Source of the DNA: Paenibacillus sp. E222
GTDB lineage: Bacteria > Bacillota > Bacilli > Paenibacillales > Paenibacillaceae
NCBI RefSeq assembly: GCF_013401555.1
Contig: NZ_CP058552.1
Location: 6,138,001-6,202,000 of the forward strand
DNA: 64,000 bases
Direction: 5' to 3'
In this document: positions 20,535 through 29,429 of the stretch, piece after piece
Layout: each line of letters opens with the position of its first letter
Position numbering within the stretch: position 1 is the first letter of the stretch
Notes under the pieces: generated by a model
The model's input: the letters and a program-made list of their open reading frames with translations, nothing else
The model's database searches: none
Told to the model about the DNA's origin: nothing
Made by a program: the position numbers and the translations under genes

Positions 20535-21506
20535 ATGAATAGAACAAATCGGCTTGCCGCCATCGTTATGGCATTGCAGCACGGTCACGAAACGGCACAT
20601 TCACTTGCAGAGAAGTTTGAAGTTTCCCGCCGTACCATCCTGCGGGATATCCAATCACTTTCAGAGATGAATGTCCCGATCATTGCCATCTCCGGTCCCG
20701 GAGGCGGCTTCAGACTTATGGAGGGGTATGTACTGCCCCCACTGCAATTGGACCCGGTTGAAGCAGCTACTCTCATCTTTGCTCTCGAAGGCCTAAGCCA
20801 TTATGCAGATACCCCTTTTCAAGAGAAACGCTGGACATTAATGGACAAAATCAAAAGCATTATTCCTGAGGATGTCAAGGCAAGGATGGATCCCATGCTC
20901 AAACAACTGAAGCATGATGTTCCCCAGCGGAACTACATCCTTCGTCATCTGGAACCGCTTCTGGCTTGTATCCCGGAACAAGGGTGGCTGCGTATGTTAT
21001 ACCGCTCTGCTTCCCGTCAACGCTGGCTTACGATCTGCCCCATTCGAATCTATGCTTCTGCCGGTTTCTGGTATTGTGAAGCGTATTCGGAGGAGCATGG
21101 TGAAGAGCGCCTGTTCAGGGCAGACCGTATTCTGGACGTTACGCCGGTTGAGCTGATTGAATCACAACAGCTGGCAGAACAGGCACAGCGACAGCGCAGC
21201 AAACCTCAATCTCCTGAGCGCTCTCCAACGCGCGTTACCGCACGTCTGAGTTACAGCGGAATGATCGAGGCAGAACAGGACAAGCATATTGGCGAACGGA
21301 TGACCGAGATTGCTCCGGATGTCTGGGAACTGTCTTTTCTCTGCCCTCCTGGCGAGTGGGCTTGGGCCGTGCGATTCTTTTATCGACTTGGACGTGAGGC
21401 AGAAGTACTCGAACCTGAGGACCTTCGCTGCGCGATTCGCAAACATGCCGAGGAAGTATGCCAGATGTATCTGACTTCCAACAATAATCGTTGTAGCACA
21501 CGCTAA
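20535..21506 (+). CDS. HTH-WYL domain transcriptional regulator (YafY type)
   Basis: A 323-residue regulator. The N terminus is a helix-turn-helix of the HTH_11 type (about 5-57, with AEKFEVSRRTILRDIQSLSEM), the middle is a WYL ligand-binding domain (about 120-225) and the C terminus a WCX extension. The ATG at 20535 follows GGAGTGG; an open frame begins at 20475 without a ribosome site. WYL proteins of this kind sense nucleotides or other small ligands. It is 18 bases upstream of an AlkZ-related gene and shares its transcript, so a link to DNA damage response is possible but unproven. Confidence 0.86.
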   Translation: MNRTNRLAAIVMALQHGHETAHSLAEKFEVSRRTILRDIQSLSEMNVPIIAISGPGGGFRLMEGYVLPPLQLDPVEAATLIFALEGLSHYADTPFQEKRWTLMDKIKSIIPEDVKARMDPMLKQLKHDVPQRNYILRHLEPLLACIPEQGWLRMLYRSASRQRWLTICPIRIYASAGFWYCEAYSEEHGEERLFRADRILDVTPVELIESQQLAEQAQRQRSKPQSPERSPTRVTARLSYSGMIEAEQDKHIGERMTEIAPDVWELSFLCPPGEWAWAVRFFYRLGREAEVLEPEDLRCAIRKHAEEVCQMYLTSNNNRCSTR

Positions 21507-21524
21507 AAAGGAGCTTGCAAATTC

Positions 21525-22211
21525 ATGATGAATGAGAATGAATCTATCGTAACTTACGAAGAAGCTGTGCAGCGAATAGAGGCTGTGGGACTTCTCCCAC
21601 TCGCCCCTTTATTCCCTGAATATCCTTCACTGTCCTCCATAACCCCTAAAGAAAACTGGCATAAGGATAACGCGCTTGATCCCTGGTTATGGCGTTCACG
21701 TCTGGCTGAGGAAGGGATCGCCGCCTATGGAAAATTCATTAAAAAGAAGGCAATTCTCGTCTCACGCGAGTATTTCCCATGGGTGCACCGGCTGCTAGCG
21801 GACTCCAGAGTCATGGAGGAACAGTATGATGCGGGATTGCTCTCTCGAGAAGCATTCAAACTGTATGAAATAATTGAAACGCAAGAGGGGATCGATGGAC
21901 GGACGCTGCGTTCACAGGCGGGTTTCGGGGCCAAAGAGGACAAAAAGGCATTTGACCAAGGGCTGCTGGATCTCCAAAGCATTAGCGCCATAGTGATTTG
22001 CGGCACCAAAGAAAAAGAAGGCCTCGCTGAAGGCAAGGTCGCTTGGAACAGTTCTGCCTATGAAACCTCTGGCTACTGGATGAAGCGTCAAGGTATTGAA
22101 CCGTTTGAGGGCAGCGTTGCAGACGCGAGCAAACTCCTGGTACAACAATTGGAGAAGCACACTTCTGCTGCCGCCCTGACCAAAATTAAAAAAGCCTTTG
22201 CGATAAAATGA
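21525..22211 (+). CDS. AlkZ-related protein
   Basis: A 228-residue soluble protein. I recognise the pattern as that of proteins related to the winged-helix glycosylase AlkZ family (HTH_42-like), seen in PWLWRSRLAEEG and the helix-rich central part ending with a Lys-rich tail. It is shorter than true AlkZ (about 360), so it may carry only part of the fold and need not be a glycosylase. It follows the WYL regulator by 18 bases with the ribosome site AAAGGAG, so both are one unit. No catalytic residue can be assigned with confidence. Confidence 0.6.
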   Translation: MMNENESIVTYEEAVQRIEAVGLLPLAPLFPEYPSLSSITPKENWHKDNALDPWLWRSRLAEEGIAAYGKFIKKKAILVSREYFPWVHRLLADSRVMEEQYDAGLLSREAFKLYEIIETQEGIDGRTLRSQAGFGAKEDKKAFDQGLLDLQSISAIVICGTKEKEGLAEGKVAWNSSAYETSGYWMKRQGIEPFEGSVADASKLLVQQLEKHTSAAALTKIKKAFAIK

Positions 22212-22231
22212 TTGAAATGCCTTGGAACGAC

Positions 22232-22266
22232 AAATCCCGGAAGCCGAAAAGGGCCGCCGGGATTTT
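22232..22266. terminator. bidirectional intrinsic terminator
   Basis: AAATCCCGG (22232-22240) pairs with CCGGGATTT (22257-22265), with inner pairing GCC/GGC; TTTT follows on the plus strand. It lies between the convergent AlkZ-related and uxaA genes and can serve both. Confidence 0.75.
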
Positions 22267-22321
22267 GCTGTATATACGATTACCATTCATGCAACAGGTA
22301 TAAAGCAGCGAACGAGCACAA

Positions 22322-23836
22322 TTACAGGATGACTCCGTCCTTGAATATGGCAATTTCCCGAAATCCATGCTGCTCGCTGAGCGTATGCGCCCGCCCTGAA
22401 GCGATATCGATCAGCTGGCTGAACAGCTGTACTTTCACGTCTTCCATCGTCTTACCTTCCAGCAGTTGACCTGCGTTAAAATCAATCCAGTGTTTTTTTC
22501 GATTAGCAAGGTCGGATTGGGTAGCAATTTTAACGGTAGGTACCGGGCCTCCAAACGGCGTTCCGCGACCTGTCGTGAAAAGAACAATGTGCGCACCCGC
22601 AGCAGACAGTGCCGTAACAGACACGAGATCATTCCCCGGAGCCTCCACGATGTTCAGGCCGGTTTGAGTGACACGTTTGCCGTAACGAAGCACATCAACT
22701 ACGGAAGAACGCCCTCCCTTTTGCGTACATCCCAAAGACTTTTCTTCCAGTGTGGTAATTCCGCCTGCTTTGTTCCCTGGTGAAGGATTTTCATATATAT
22801 TCTGACCATGGTTCACAAAGTATTGCTTGAAACCGTTCACCAAGTCTACCAAATCATCAAATACCTGCTCATTGGCCGCCCGATTCATCAGAATGGTCTC
22901 TGCACCAAACATCTCGGGAACTTCGGTCAATATGGCCGTACCTCCGGCAGCAACCAGCATATCCGCAACGGAGCCAACGAGCGGGTTCGCCGTAATCCCG
23001 GACAGACCGTCCGAACCGCCGCATTTCAATCCAATTTTGAGCTTGCTCAGGGGCAGCGGCTGACGCTGTTCATGTTCGACGAGCTCCACGAGCTCTTCCA
23101 TCAGACGCAGTCCTTCCTCAAGCTCGTCATCCGTTTCCTGCGCTTTGAGAAAACGGACCTTCCCCTGGTATTCCGGTGCGATACATTCGCGGAACTGGTC
23201 AACCTGATTATTTTCACAACCCAGACCAATGACCAGTACACCGCCGGCATTCGGGTGTTCCACCAGGGAAGCCAGTACCTGCTGCGTATATTTCAGGTCA
23301 TCTCCCAGCTGCGAGCAGCCGAACGGGTGCGGAAAATGATAAACACCATCCACCCTGCTGCCGAACTGTGACTGGCCCATCCGAGCCAAAGCCTCACATA
23401 CTTTATTAATGCATCCGACCGTATTTACAATCCAGATTTCATTACGGATACCTGCTTCACCGTTAGGGCGCAAATACCCATTAAATGAACGCAGATGTTC
23501 TGGAGGCATGTCCGTCTGAACAGGTGGTCCTGGCTGATACTGATATTCAAGTAATCCGTGAAGTCCTGTTTTCAGATTGTGACTGTGAATCCAGCTCCCC
23601 TGCTCAATCTGTTCTTTGGCAATCCCAATGGAAAAACCATATTTCATCACATCCGCGCCCGGGGCGAGGGTGTGCACAGCAATTTTATGGCCCTTGGGCA
23701 CATCATCCCTTAATGTAAAAGAGCTGCTGTCTGGCAGGGTAATGCTTTCCCCTTTTACATATTCCCGAAGGGCTATAATAACATCATCCTGCGGTTGAAT
23801 CGCAATCCAGTCATTGACTGTACGTGTTGTGTTCAT
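22322..23836 (-). CDS. uxaA: altronate dehydratase
   Basis: A 504-residue UxaA family enzyme converting D-altronate to 2-keto-3-deoxy-D-gluconate in galacturonate breakdown. A small N-terminal SAF domain (about 8-85, with HKIAVHTLAPG) precedes the large UxaA domain. Motifs include IVNTVGCINKVCEALAR, HPFGCSQLGDD, GLGCENNQ and GLKCGGSDGLSG; the conserved cysteines are candidate iron ligands. Its ATG overlaps the uxaB stop in ATGA, so it is translationally coupled. With uxaB it forms the middle of the pectin-sugar pathway; uxaC and the KDG kinase and aldolase are not in the window. Confidence 0.94.
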   Translation of the reverse strand: MNTTRTVNDWIAIQPQDDVIIALREYVKGESITLPDSSSFTLRDDVPKGHKIAVHTLAPGADVMKYGFSIGIAKEQIEQGSWIHSHNLKTGLHGLLEYQYQPGPPVQTDMPPEHLRSFNGYLRPNGEAGIRNEIWIVNTVGCINKVCEALARMGQSQFGSRVDGVYHFPHPFGCSQLGDDLKYTQQVLASLVEHPNAGGVLVIGLGCENNQVDQFRECIAPEYQGKVRFLKAQETDDELEEGLRLMEELVELVEHEQRQPLPLSKLKIGLKCGGSDGLSGITANPLVGSVADMLVAAGGTAILTEVPEMFGAETILMNRAANEQVFDDLVDLVNGFKQYFVNHGQNIYENPSPGNKAGGITTLEEKSLGCTQKGGRSSVVDVLRYGKRVTQTGLNIVEAPGNDLVSVTALSAAGAHIVLFTTGRGTPFGGPVPTVKIATQSDLANRKKHWIDFNAGQLLEGKTMEDVKVQLFSQLIDIASGRAHTLSEQHGFREIAIFKDGVIL

Positions 23837-25350
23837 GAACTCTCACCCTCCAGCAAACCAATTTCGCGAATGAGAGCTTCGCGAAGCCCCTCTCGATCAT
23901 CCAAATTGTCTCCCCAGATGGATACATCCGATAATACAGCAGCGACACTCTGTTCTAGTTGCTGCTTCTCCCTATTCAGAGGATCATAACTCTCCCAATG
24001 CTTGGCGAGTGAAGCCAATACATCGGCATCATCCCGAAGCAGGACGGACTCACCGTTCAGTCGCTGTGCCATATAACCATCCGCCGTAGCCACTGGACGA
24101 TACAGACACAATAATCCCGCGAATCCCTTTACGAGCCGGGCAGGCCAAGTCCCCTGATTTTGTTCATAGGCCAAAAGGGTAGGCAGTACACGAACCTTGA
24201 ACTTTCCTACTGTATTTAATGCAATATCTTGCAGCTTGTGATTAATATACGGATTGAGAAAACGTTCAAACACTTCGGCTGCGTACTGATCCAAATGATG
24301 ATCGGGCATATCCAGCGCAGGTATGATCTCCTGATGTACCGCTTCTCTGACCCATGAGCCAAACTGCGGGTCTTCCATCGTCTCTCTTACCAGTTCCTTG
24401 CCTTGCAAAATGCCAAGCGAAGACATGAGGGTATGAGCACCATTCAGAATACGAACCTTGCGCAGCTGAAAAGGTTTCAAATCCTTCACCCAATGTACGT
24501 TCAATCCTGCCTGTTTCAGGGGGAGTTTCTTGTCCAGGGCTTCATCTGCCTGAATGGCCCAGAAATGATATGGTTCAGCCGTATTGACCAGTTGATCCTC
24601 GTATCCCCAGCGATTGGTCAGGGAATCGGCTTCTTCCTTCGTCGGTGCACCCGTCACGATCCGGTCAACCAGATTGTTCAGGAATAAGTTATGGTTCTCA
24701 ACCCATGAACGGAAGCCTTCAGAATACCCAAAATCTTCAATATGACGCAGCACACAACTGCGCAGAACATCCCCGTTGCCCTCAAGCAACTCACACGGCA
24801 GATGAATCAAACCTCGCGATGGGTCCCCATCAAAGCGCAGATAACGTTGATGCAAGAAGACCGTCAGTTTACCCGGAAATGATTGTACAGGTTCACCCTG
24901 TGTGTATTCTGCATACGTATATTTCAATCCCGACTCGGTTGTATTGGAGATGACAAACTCCAGGGAGGGCAATTCCGCAAGCTTCAGAAAATTCTGCCAT
25001 TCTTCATACGGATTAATACACTGTGAAAAAATGGAGATCAATTCCGTACGTTCCACCGCTTTTCCCTGTGACAGCCCCCGGGTAATCATCGTATACAATC
25101 CGTCCTGATCACGAATTTGTTCCAGCTTTGCCTTTCCCCCAGGCCGAGGCTGGGTCACCGCAACACTGCCATGGAATTTGCCTTGTCTGGCACTCTCATG
25201 AAGCATCCAGTCTGCAAACCCACGCAAAAAGTTGCCTTCTCCAATCTGTAGTACCTTAACGGGACGTTCCATCACTTCTTTGCACTTGCGCTGGCTATCA
25301 CTTCCGAGCAGATTCAGCTTTAGCCTTGGTCTTTTCGTGCTCGCCGACAT
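23833..25350 (-). CDS. uxaB: tagaturonate reductase (altronate oxidoreductase)
   Basis: A 505-residue NAD-dependent polyol dehydrogenase family enzyme reducing D-tagaturonate to D-altronate. The Rossmann part begins VLQIGEGNFLRGFADWM (about 30-46), and the C-terminal mannitol dehydrogenase-like domain carries the conserved KLRILNGAHT-like stretch (here RKVRILNGAHTLMSSLG), where the Lys and His region forms the active site. I start at the ATG at 25350, 8 bases after GAGGTG; a GTG at 25356 is too close to that site. It is the first gene of the uxaB-uxaA operon, divergent from an AraC regulator with a cre box between them. Confidence 0.94.
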   Translation of the reverse strand: MSASTKRPRLKLNLLGSDSQRKCKEVMERPVKVLQIGEGNFLRGFADWMLHESARQGKFHGSVAVTQPRPGGKAKLEQIRDQDGLYTMITRGLSQGKAVERTELISIFSQCINPYEEWQNFLKLAELPSLEFVISNTTESGLKYTYAEYTQGEPVQSFPGKLTVFLHQRYLRFDGDPSRGLIHLPCELLEGNGDVLRSCVLRHIEDFGYSEGFRSWVENHNLFLNNLVDRIVTGAPTKEEADSLTNRWGYEDQLVNTAEPYHFWAIQADEALDKKLPLKQAGLNVHWVKDLKPFQLRKVRILNGAHTLMSSLGILQGKELVRETMEDPQFGSWVREAVHQEIIPALDMPDHHLDQYAAEVFERFLNPYINHKLQDIALNTVGKFKVRVLPTLLAYEQNQGTWPARLVKGFAGLLCLYRPVATADGYMAQRLNGESVLLRDDADVLASLAKHWESYDPLNREKQQLEQSVAAVLSDVSIWGDNLDDREGLREALIREIGLLEGESS

Positions 25351-25425
25351 GAACACTCACCTCATCGTTTGATTTATCAACATCAGATGTCCCGCTGTAC
25401 GGCACACAGCCGCTTACACTTCCAT

Positions 25426-25439
25426 TGAAAACGCTTTAA
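25426..25439. promoter_or_regulatory. CcpA cre box in the uxaB promoter region
   Basis: TGAAAACGCTTTAA matches the cre consensus at 13 of 14 positions, and its reverse complement TTAAAGCGTTTTCA also at 13 of 14. It lies 76 bases upstream of uxaB and 114 upstream of the divergent AraC gene, in the right place for glucose repression. Confidence 0.65.
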
Positions 25440-25552
25440 ATTCATTGTATCATCAATAAAAGGAAATTTAATTGCTTATATTGCGGTAAATGTACTCTTT
25501 CATGATCAGATGTAACCCCTTTTTTGTAAGCACTGTTTTGAAAGGAGATCGA

Positions 25553-26434
25553 ATGGAACGTTCGCCCGTTCGTACAACCATTCAGGCGGAATCGGGGATT
25601 CCCTTTCGTCTGGTGTATGCAGATACCAAGTCCCCCCAGAACGAGTTGCCGGATCATCTTCATGACTGGCATGAAATTATTTATGTATATCGGGGTCAGG
25701 GCACCATTTTTATTGATACCGGTCTTGAAGACATGCAGGAGGGTGATTTGTTCATCATCCCTGGCAGCACGGTGCATCGTGCATTGCCGGATGCCGGGAA
25801 TCCGGTGACTTCGTCGGCCTTGTTCTTCAGTCCAGGATTATTGGCCTCCACAGCGGGAGGCAATGCGTCAGCCATGCTCTCGCTGTTTGAACGCTGCCGC
25901 AAACGCAGAGTGTACAAGAGGCATCTGGAGGCCAAGGAACAAGCCCAGGTGGCTGCGCTTATAGACGACATCCATGCAGAATTCCAATTAGGACATCACC
26001 TGAGTGCCCACGCCGCTCTGCTGAGGTTGCAGCTCTTACTCATTTATCTGGAGCGATTGGAGGCAGTCGGTCCGGCAAGTCCTGCCAGAACTGTTCCTGG
26101 ACCCGACTGGCTCTCCTATACGCTGACTCATATGGATGAAGAGCTGCGCAGTAACCTTTCCTTGCCGGAACTGGCCCGGAAGGCAGCCGTATCCCCGGCT
26201 CACTTCAGCCGTGCGTTCAAAAGGTATACCGGCATGACGCTAACGGACTATGCATTGGCCCGCCGGGTCATTATGGCAAAAGAGCATCTGCTGCGAAGTA
26301 ACGAGACGATGGCCGTTGTTGCCGATGCCTGCGGCTTTGAGAGCCTACCCCATTTTTATCGACAATTCAAGAAATTGACGGGCACCACACCCGCTGCCTA
26401 CCGTAAAACCATGAAGAATCAGGATCAAACGTGA
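25553..26434 (+). CDS. AraC-family regulator, probable control of uxaBA
   Basis: A 293-residue regulator with an N-terminal cupin (about 25-110; DHLHDWHEIIYVYRGQG supplies the His-rich metal/ligand pocket) and a C-terminal AraC DNA-binding domain (about 190-288) ending TPAAYRKTMK. The ATG at 25553 follows AAAGGAG by 6 bases; an open frame to 25490 lacks a ribosome site. It is divergent from uxaB with about 200 bases between, so it is the obvious candidate to sense a uronate and control the operon. Confidence 0.88.
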   Translation: MERSPVRTTIQAESGIPFRLVYADTKSPQNELPDHLHDWHEIIYVYRGQGTIFIDTGLEDMQEGDLFIIPGSTVHRALPDAGNPVTSSALFFSPGLLASTAGGNASAMLSLFERCRKRRVYKRHLEAKEQAQVAALIDDIHAEFQLGHHLSAHAALLRLQLLLIYLERLEAVGPASPARTVPGPDWLSYTLTHMDEELRSNLSLPELARKAAVSPAHFSRAFKRYTGMTLTDYALARRVIMAKEHLLRSNETMAVVADACGFESLPHFYRQFKKLTGTTPAAYRKTMKNQDQT

Positions 26435-26504
26435 TTGTCACGACATCCTGAACTGTAGAGATTTGTCTGTGTGTAACATATTCTTCCATACTATTCGTGT
26501 GGTA

Positions 26505-26513
26505 TGTTATAAT
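26505..26513 (+). promoter_or_regulatory. extended -10 promoter element
   Basis: TGTTATAAT is a full TGn extended -10 plus a perfect TATAAT, 58 bases upstream of the ribosomal protection GTPase. The -35 region is weak (TTCCAT, 18-base spacing), which fits an extended -10 promoter. Confidence 0.55.
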
Positions 26514-26570
26514 ACTGAATTACAATGTCGGAAACGATGCGTTTCTGCTGCCAGAGGAGCCTTACATCCC

Positions 26571-28559
26571 ATGTTAAACGAATTGAATCGCAGAAATATC
26601 GGCATCTTCGCACACGTCGATGCAGGGAAAACAACAACGACAGAACATATGTTATTTCAAAGCGGTGTTGTACGTACTCCAGGTCGCGTGGATGACGGAA
26701 CAACAGCAACAGACTCTCTGGATATTGAAAAGGAACGAGGCATTTCCGTGCAGGCGGCTATGACTTCTTTGATCTGGAAAGATACGATTATTGATCTGAT
26801 TGATACGCCGGGACATATCGATTTCAGCTCTGAGGTAGAGCGATCCCTGCGTGTTATGGACGGAGCCGTTCTGATTCTGTCCGCCGTGGAAGGGGTTCAA
26901 TCCCAAAGCGAGACCATCTGGCATGCTCTCCGCTCGCTTGGAATACCTACCCTGATTTATATTAACAAAATGGATCGGGTTGGCGCCTCTGCTGAGACGG
27001 TTATCGATCAGGTCCGCTCCAGTCTCTCTCCCTTCGTATGCGAAATCCAATCCTTTCGTATGAATGAAGAGGTGTTCGAGGGCATTGACTCCTTATGGAA
27101 TGAGAGCCAAAAGCAAGTAAAGGGTCCCCCCTCATCCATCCCCGGGCTTTTTGAATTATTGGCCGAACTCGATGAAGATCTGATGGAAGCCTACATTAAT
27201 GGTGAAACACTTCCTGCTGAACAGTTAGATGAAGCATTTCGCAAAAAGGTGCATCGTGGCGAAGTGTTCCCTATTTGTTATGGTGCTTCTGGCAAAGGGA
27301 TCGGCGTAACGGAGCTGCTGGATGCCATCATCGAATTTCTTCCTGCACCCGCACAACCTCAAGAACCTTCAGTATCCGGGGTTGTATTCAAAATTGAACG
27401 GGATAAAACGATGGGCCGTACAGCCTATGTTCGCATGTATGGTGGCAGCGTGCATAATCGGGATACGATCTATAACTCCACTCGGAAGCTGGAAGAGAAA
27501 GTGACTCAGATTCGCCGAATGGATGGTCGGAAATGGGCGGATACCGGTGCTGTTCATGCCGGACAGATCGCCGCACTGTATGGACTAAGCGAAACCCATG
27601 TTGGTGATATTATTGGCAGCCCCGAAGGTGTGCCTCCTGTACCCCAGATGGCTGTTCCCTTGTTGACTGTGCAAGTCCATGGTAAAGACACGGCTCGTTA
27701 CCCTGACCTTGTAGCGGCATTGCAAGAGCTGACGGATGAAGATCCCCTGCTCGATTTGCAATGGTTGCCTGAAGAACGGGAACTGCATCTTAAAGTGATG
27801 GGAACCATTCAGCTTGAGATTCTGTCCAGTCTGCTGATGAGTCGTTTCGGACTGGATGTCGTATTCGACCCGCCGTCCGTCATTTATAAGGAAACTCCTG
27901 CTTCTTCCGGAGAAGGATTTATCGCGTATACGATGCCCAAGCCCTGCTGGGCCATTCTACGATTCAGCATTGAGCCTTTGCCACGTGGCAGTGGTCTGAT
28001 CTACTCATCCACGGTCCGAACGGATCATCTCCTGCTTCGATATCAGAATGAAGTGGAGCGACGCATTCCCGAAGCGCTATCTCAAGGGTTGTTGGGCTGG
28101 GAGGTTACCGACCTGCGCATTACGCTAATTGAAGGAGAGCACCATGTCTGGCATACCCATCCACTGGATTTTGTGGTAGCTACGCCGATGGGGATCATGG
28201 ATGGGTTGGCAAGCACAGGCACAACCCTGCTGGAACCCATTCTGAATTTCCGGTTAACGGTTCCGGAGGAGTACGGCGGCAAAGCGCTTAGTGATCTAGT
28301 ACATATGCGGGCAACCTTTGAAGCCCCGATCATCGGAGGCGGGCGATGCATCGTTGAAGGACGTATGCCTCTGGCAAGCTCCATGGATTATCCGGTGAAA
28401 CTCCGCTCAGAGACGAGCGGGCGAGGGTTGCTCACGACTTCTTTTGCCGGGTACGAGGATTGTCCTTCGGATCAGACCCATACGCGGAAACGCAAAGGGG
28501 TTAACCCGCTGGACCAATCCAAATATATTTTAAGTGTTCGAAATGCGATTACATCATAA
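26571..28559 (+). CDS. Tet(M)-type ribosomal protection GTPase paralogue
   Basis: A 662-residue translational GTPase of the tetracycline ribosomal protection group, close in length to Tet(M) (639). G motifs are intact: AHVDAGKTTTTE (G1), ERGISVQ (G2), DTPGHIDF (G3), NKMD (G4). The EF-G-like domains II-V follow, and the C terminus ends with NPLDQSKYILSVRNA, like the Tet(M) tail. The ATG at 26571 follows AGAGGAG by 11 bases; an open frame upstream to 26463 runs through the promoter and is not used. It may remove tetracycline-like drugs from ribosomes, or be a chromosomal paralogue with another ribosome role. It is followed 17 bases later by a TPR protein gene. Confidence 0.87.
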   Translation: MLNELNRRNIGIFAHVDAGKTTTTEHMLFQSGVVRTPGRVDDGTTATDSLDIEKERGISVQAAMTSLIWKDTIIDLIDTPGHIDFSSEVERSLRVMDGAVLILSAVEGVQSQSETIWHALRSLGIPTLIYINKMDRVGASAETVIDQVRSSLSPFVCEIQSFRMNEEVFEGIDSLWNESQKQVKGPPSSIPGLFELLAELDEDLMEAYINGETLPAEQLDEAFRKKVHRGEVFPICYGASGKGIGVTELLDAIIEFLPAPAQPQEPSVSGVVFKIERDKTMGRTAYVRMYGGSVHNRDTIYNSTRKLEEKVTQIRRMDGRKWADTGAVHAGQIAALYGLSETHVGDIIGSPEGVPPVPQMAVPLLTVQVHGKDTARYPDLVAALQELTDEDPLLDLQWLPEERELHLKVMGTIQLEILSSLLMSRFGLDVVFDPPSVIYKETPASSGEGFIAYTMPKPCWAILRFSIEPLPRGSGLIYSSTVRTDHLLLRYQNEVERRIPEALSQGLLGWEVTDLRITLIEGEHHVWHTHPLDFVVATPMGIMDGLASTGTTLLEPILNFRLTVPEEYGGKALSDLVHMRATFEAPIIGGGRCIVEGRMPLASSMDYPVKLRSETSGRGLLTTSFAGYEDCPSDQTHTRKRKGVNPLDQSKYILSVRNAITS

Positions 28560-28576
28560 TTGGAGTTGACTTTGTC

Positions 28577-29254
28577 GTGCTGATTAAATTTCTAATCTTT
28601 GGCCTGCTGTGGCGGATTGTAGGCAATCCGTTCTTGGCAGTTATTATTTTCCTCATCATTCTGTATTTCCTGGATCGTCGCTATGTTGGGGTGATGCCAA
28701 GCTTCATGAAGCCACTTAAACGCATGCGTAACATCTCACGGCTTCGGCAGCAGCTTGCCATGAGTCCGAATGAAGTCTCTTCCAAGCTGGATCTGGCCCG
28801 TCTGTTGATTGAACGCAAACGTTATAGCGAAGCTCATGCCTTGCTGCTGGAACTGGAGCGTCCTTACGAGCAATCAGCCGAATATTGGGAGGCGCTAGGC
28901 ACAACTGAACTTCATCTGGGCCAAACGGAAGAAGGCGAGCGTCATATTTTGCAGGCACTGGATATTAATCCAAGAGTGAAATATGGGCGCCCTTATCTGA
29001 CACTTGCAGGTGCGTTCAAGGATACTCACCGGGACAAAGCGCTGGCATATGTTCAGCAATTCCAGGAGATTCATTCCTCATCCAGTGAAGCATATTATCT
29101 GCTCGGCTCCGTGTACCGCTCCCTTGGACGTACTGCTGATGCAAAGCAAGCCTACGAGCAATCCCTTAACGTATATCGCTCCCTGCCCAAATATAAGAAG
29201 CGCCAGGAGCGTCGCTGGGCTGTACGCAGCTGGTTCCGCAAGCGTGGACTATAA
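28577..29254 (+). CDS. membrane-anchored tetratricopeptide repeat protein
   Basis: A 225-residue protein with one long hydrophobic segment, possibly two short helices, at about residues 4-32, followed by a cytoplasmic part with about three to four TPR units (about 65-205, for example AEYWEALGTTELHLGQTEEGERHILQALDINP and EAYYLLGSVYRSLGRTADAKQAYEQSLNVY) and a strongly basic C terminus. Start is GTG after GGAG. It probably serves as a membrane scaffold for protein contacts; the partner is unknown. It shares a transcript with the upstream GTPase, 17 bases away, and ends at a bidirectional terminator. Confidence 0.8.
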   Translation: MLIKFLIFGLLWRIVGNPFLAVIIFLIILYFLDRRYVGVMPSFMKPLKRMRNISRLRQQLAMSPNEVSSKLDLARLLIERKRYSEAHALLLELERPYEQSAEYWEALGTTELHLGQTEEGERHILQALDINPRVKYGRPYLTLAGAFKDTHRDKALAYVQQFQEIHSSSSEAYYLLGSVYRSLGRTADAKQAYEQSLNVYRSLPKYKKRQERRWAVRSWFRKRGL

Positions 29255-29361
29255 AGCTGTTTGGTTACGTTAGATTGAGCATTGAATTGGATGTCGTGAT
29301 TTGAAATGTACGCATCCATCCATCTATCTATCCATTCGGGATAAACGACTTCACCACATAC

Positions 29362-29405
29362 AAAGTGCACTGATTTTTGCCTCAAGGCGGAAATCAGTGC
29401 ACTTT
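29362..29405. terminator. bidirectional intrinsic terminator
   Basis: A perfect 15-base stem AAAGTGCACTGATTT (29362-29376) / AAATCAGTGCACTTT (29391-29405) with a small inner TGCC/GGCG pairing. It lies between the convergent TPR and phosphotransferase genes and has A/T runs on both sides. Confidence 0.85.
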
Positions 29406-29429
29406 TGGTATACATCCCATGTTGCAGAG

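Noticed and set aside
29313-29337. CATC/TATC tetranucleotide run
   Set aside because: Only about six imperfect units between two genes; no promoter or coding frame is set to be phase-varied by it.
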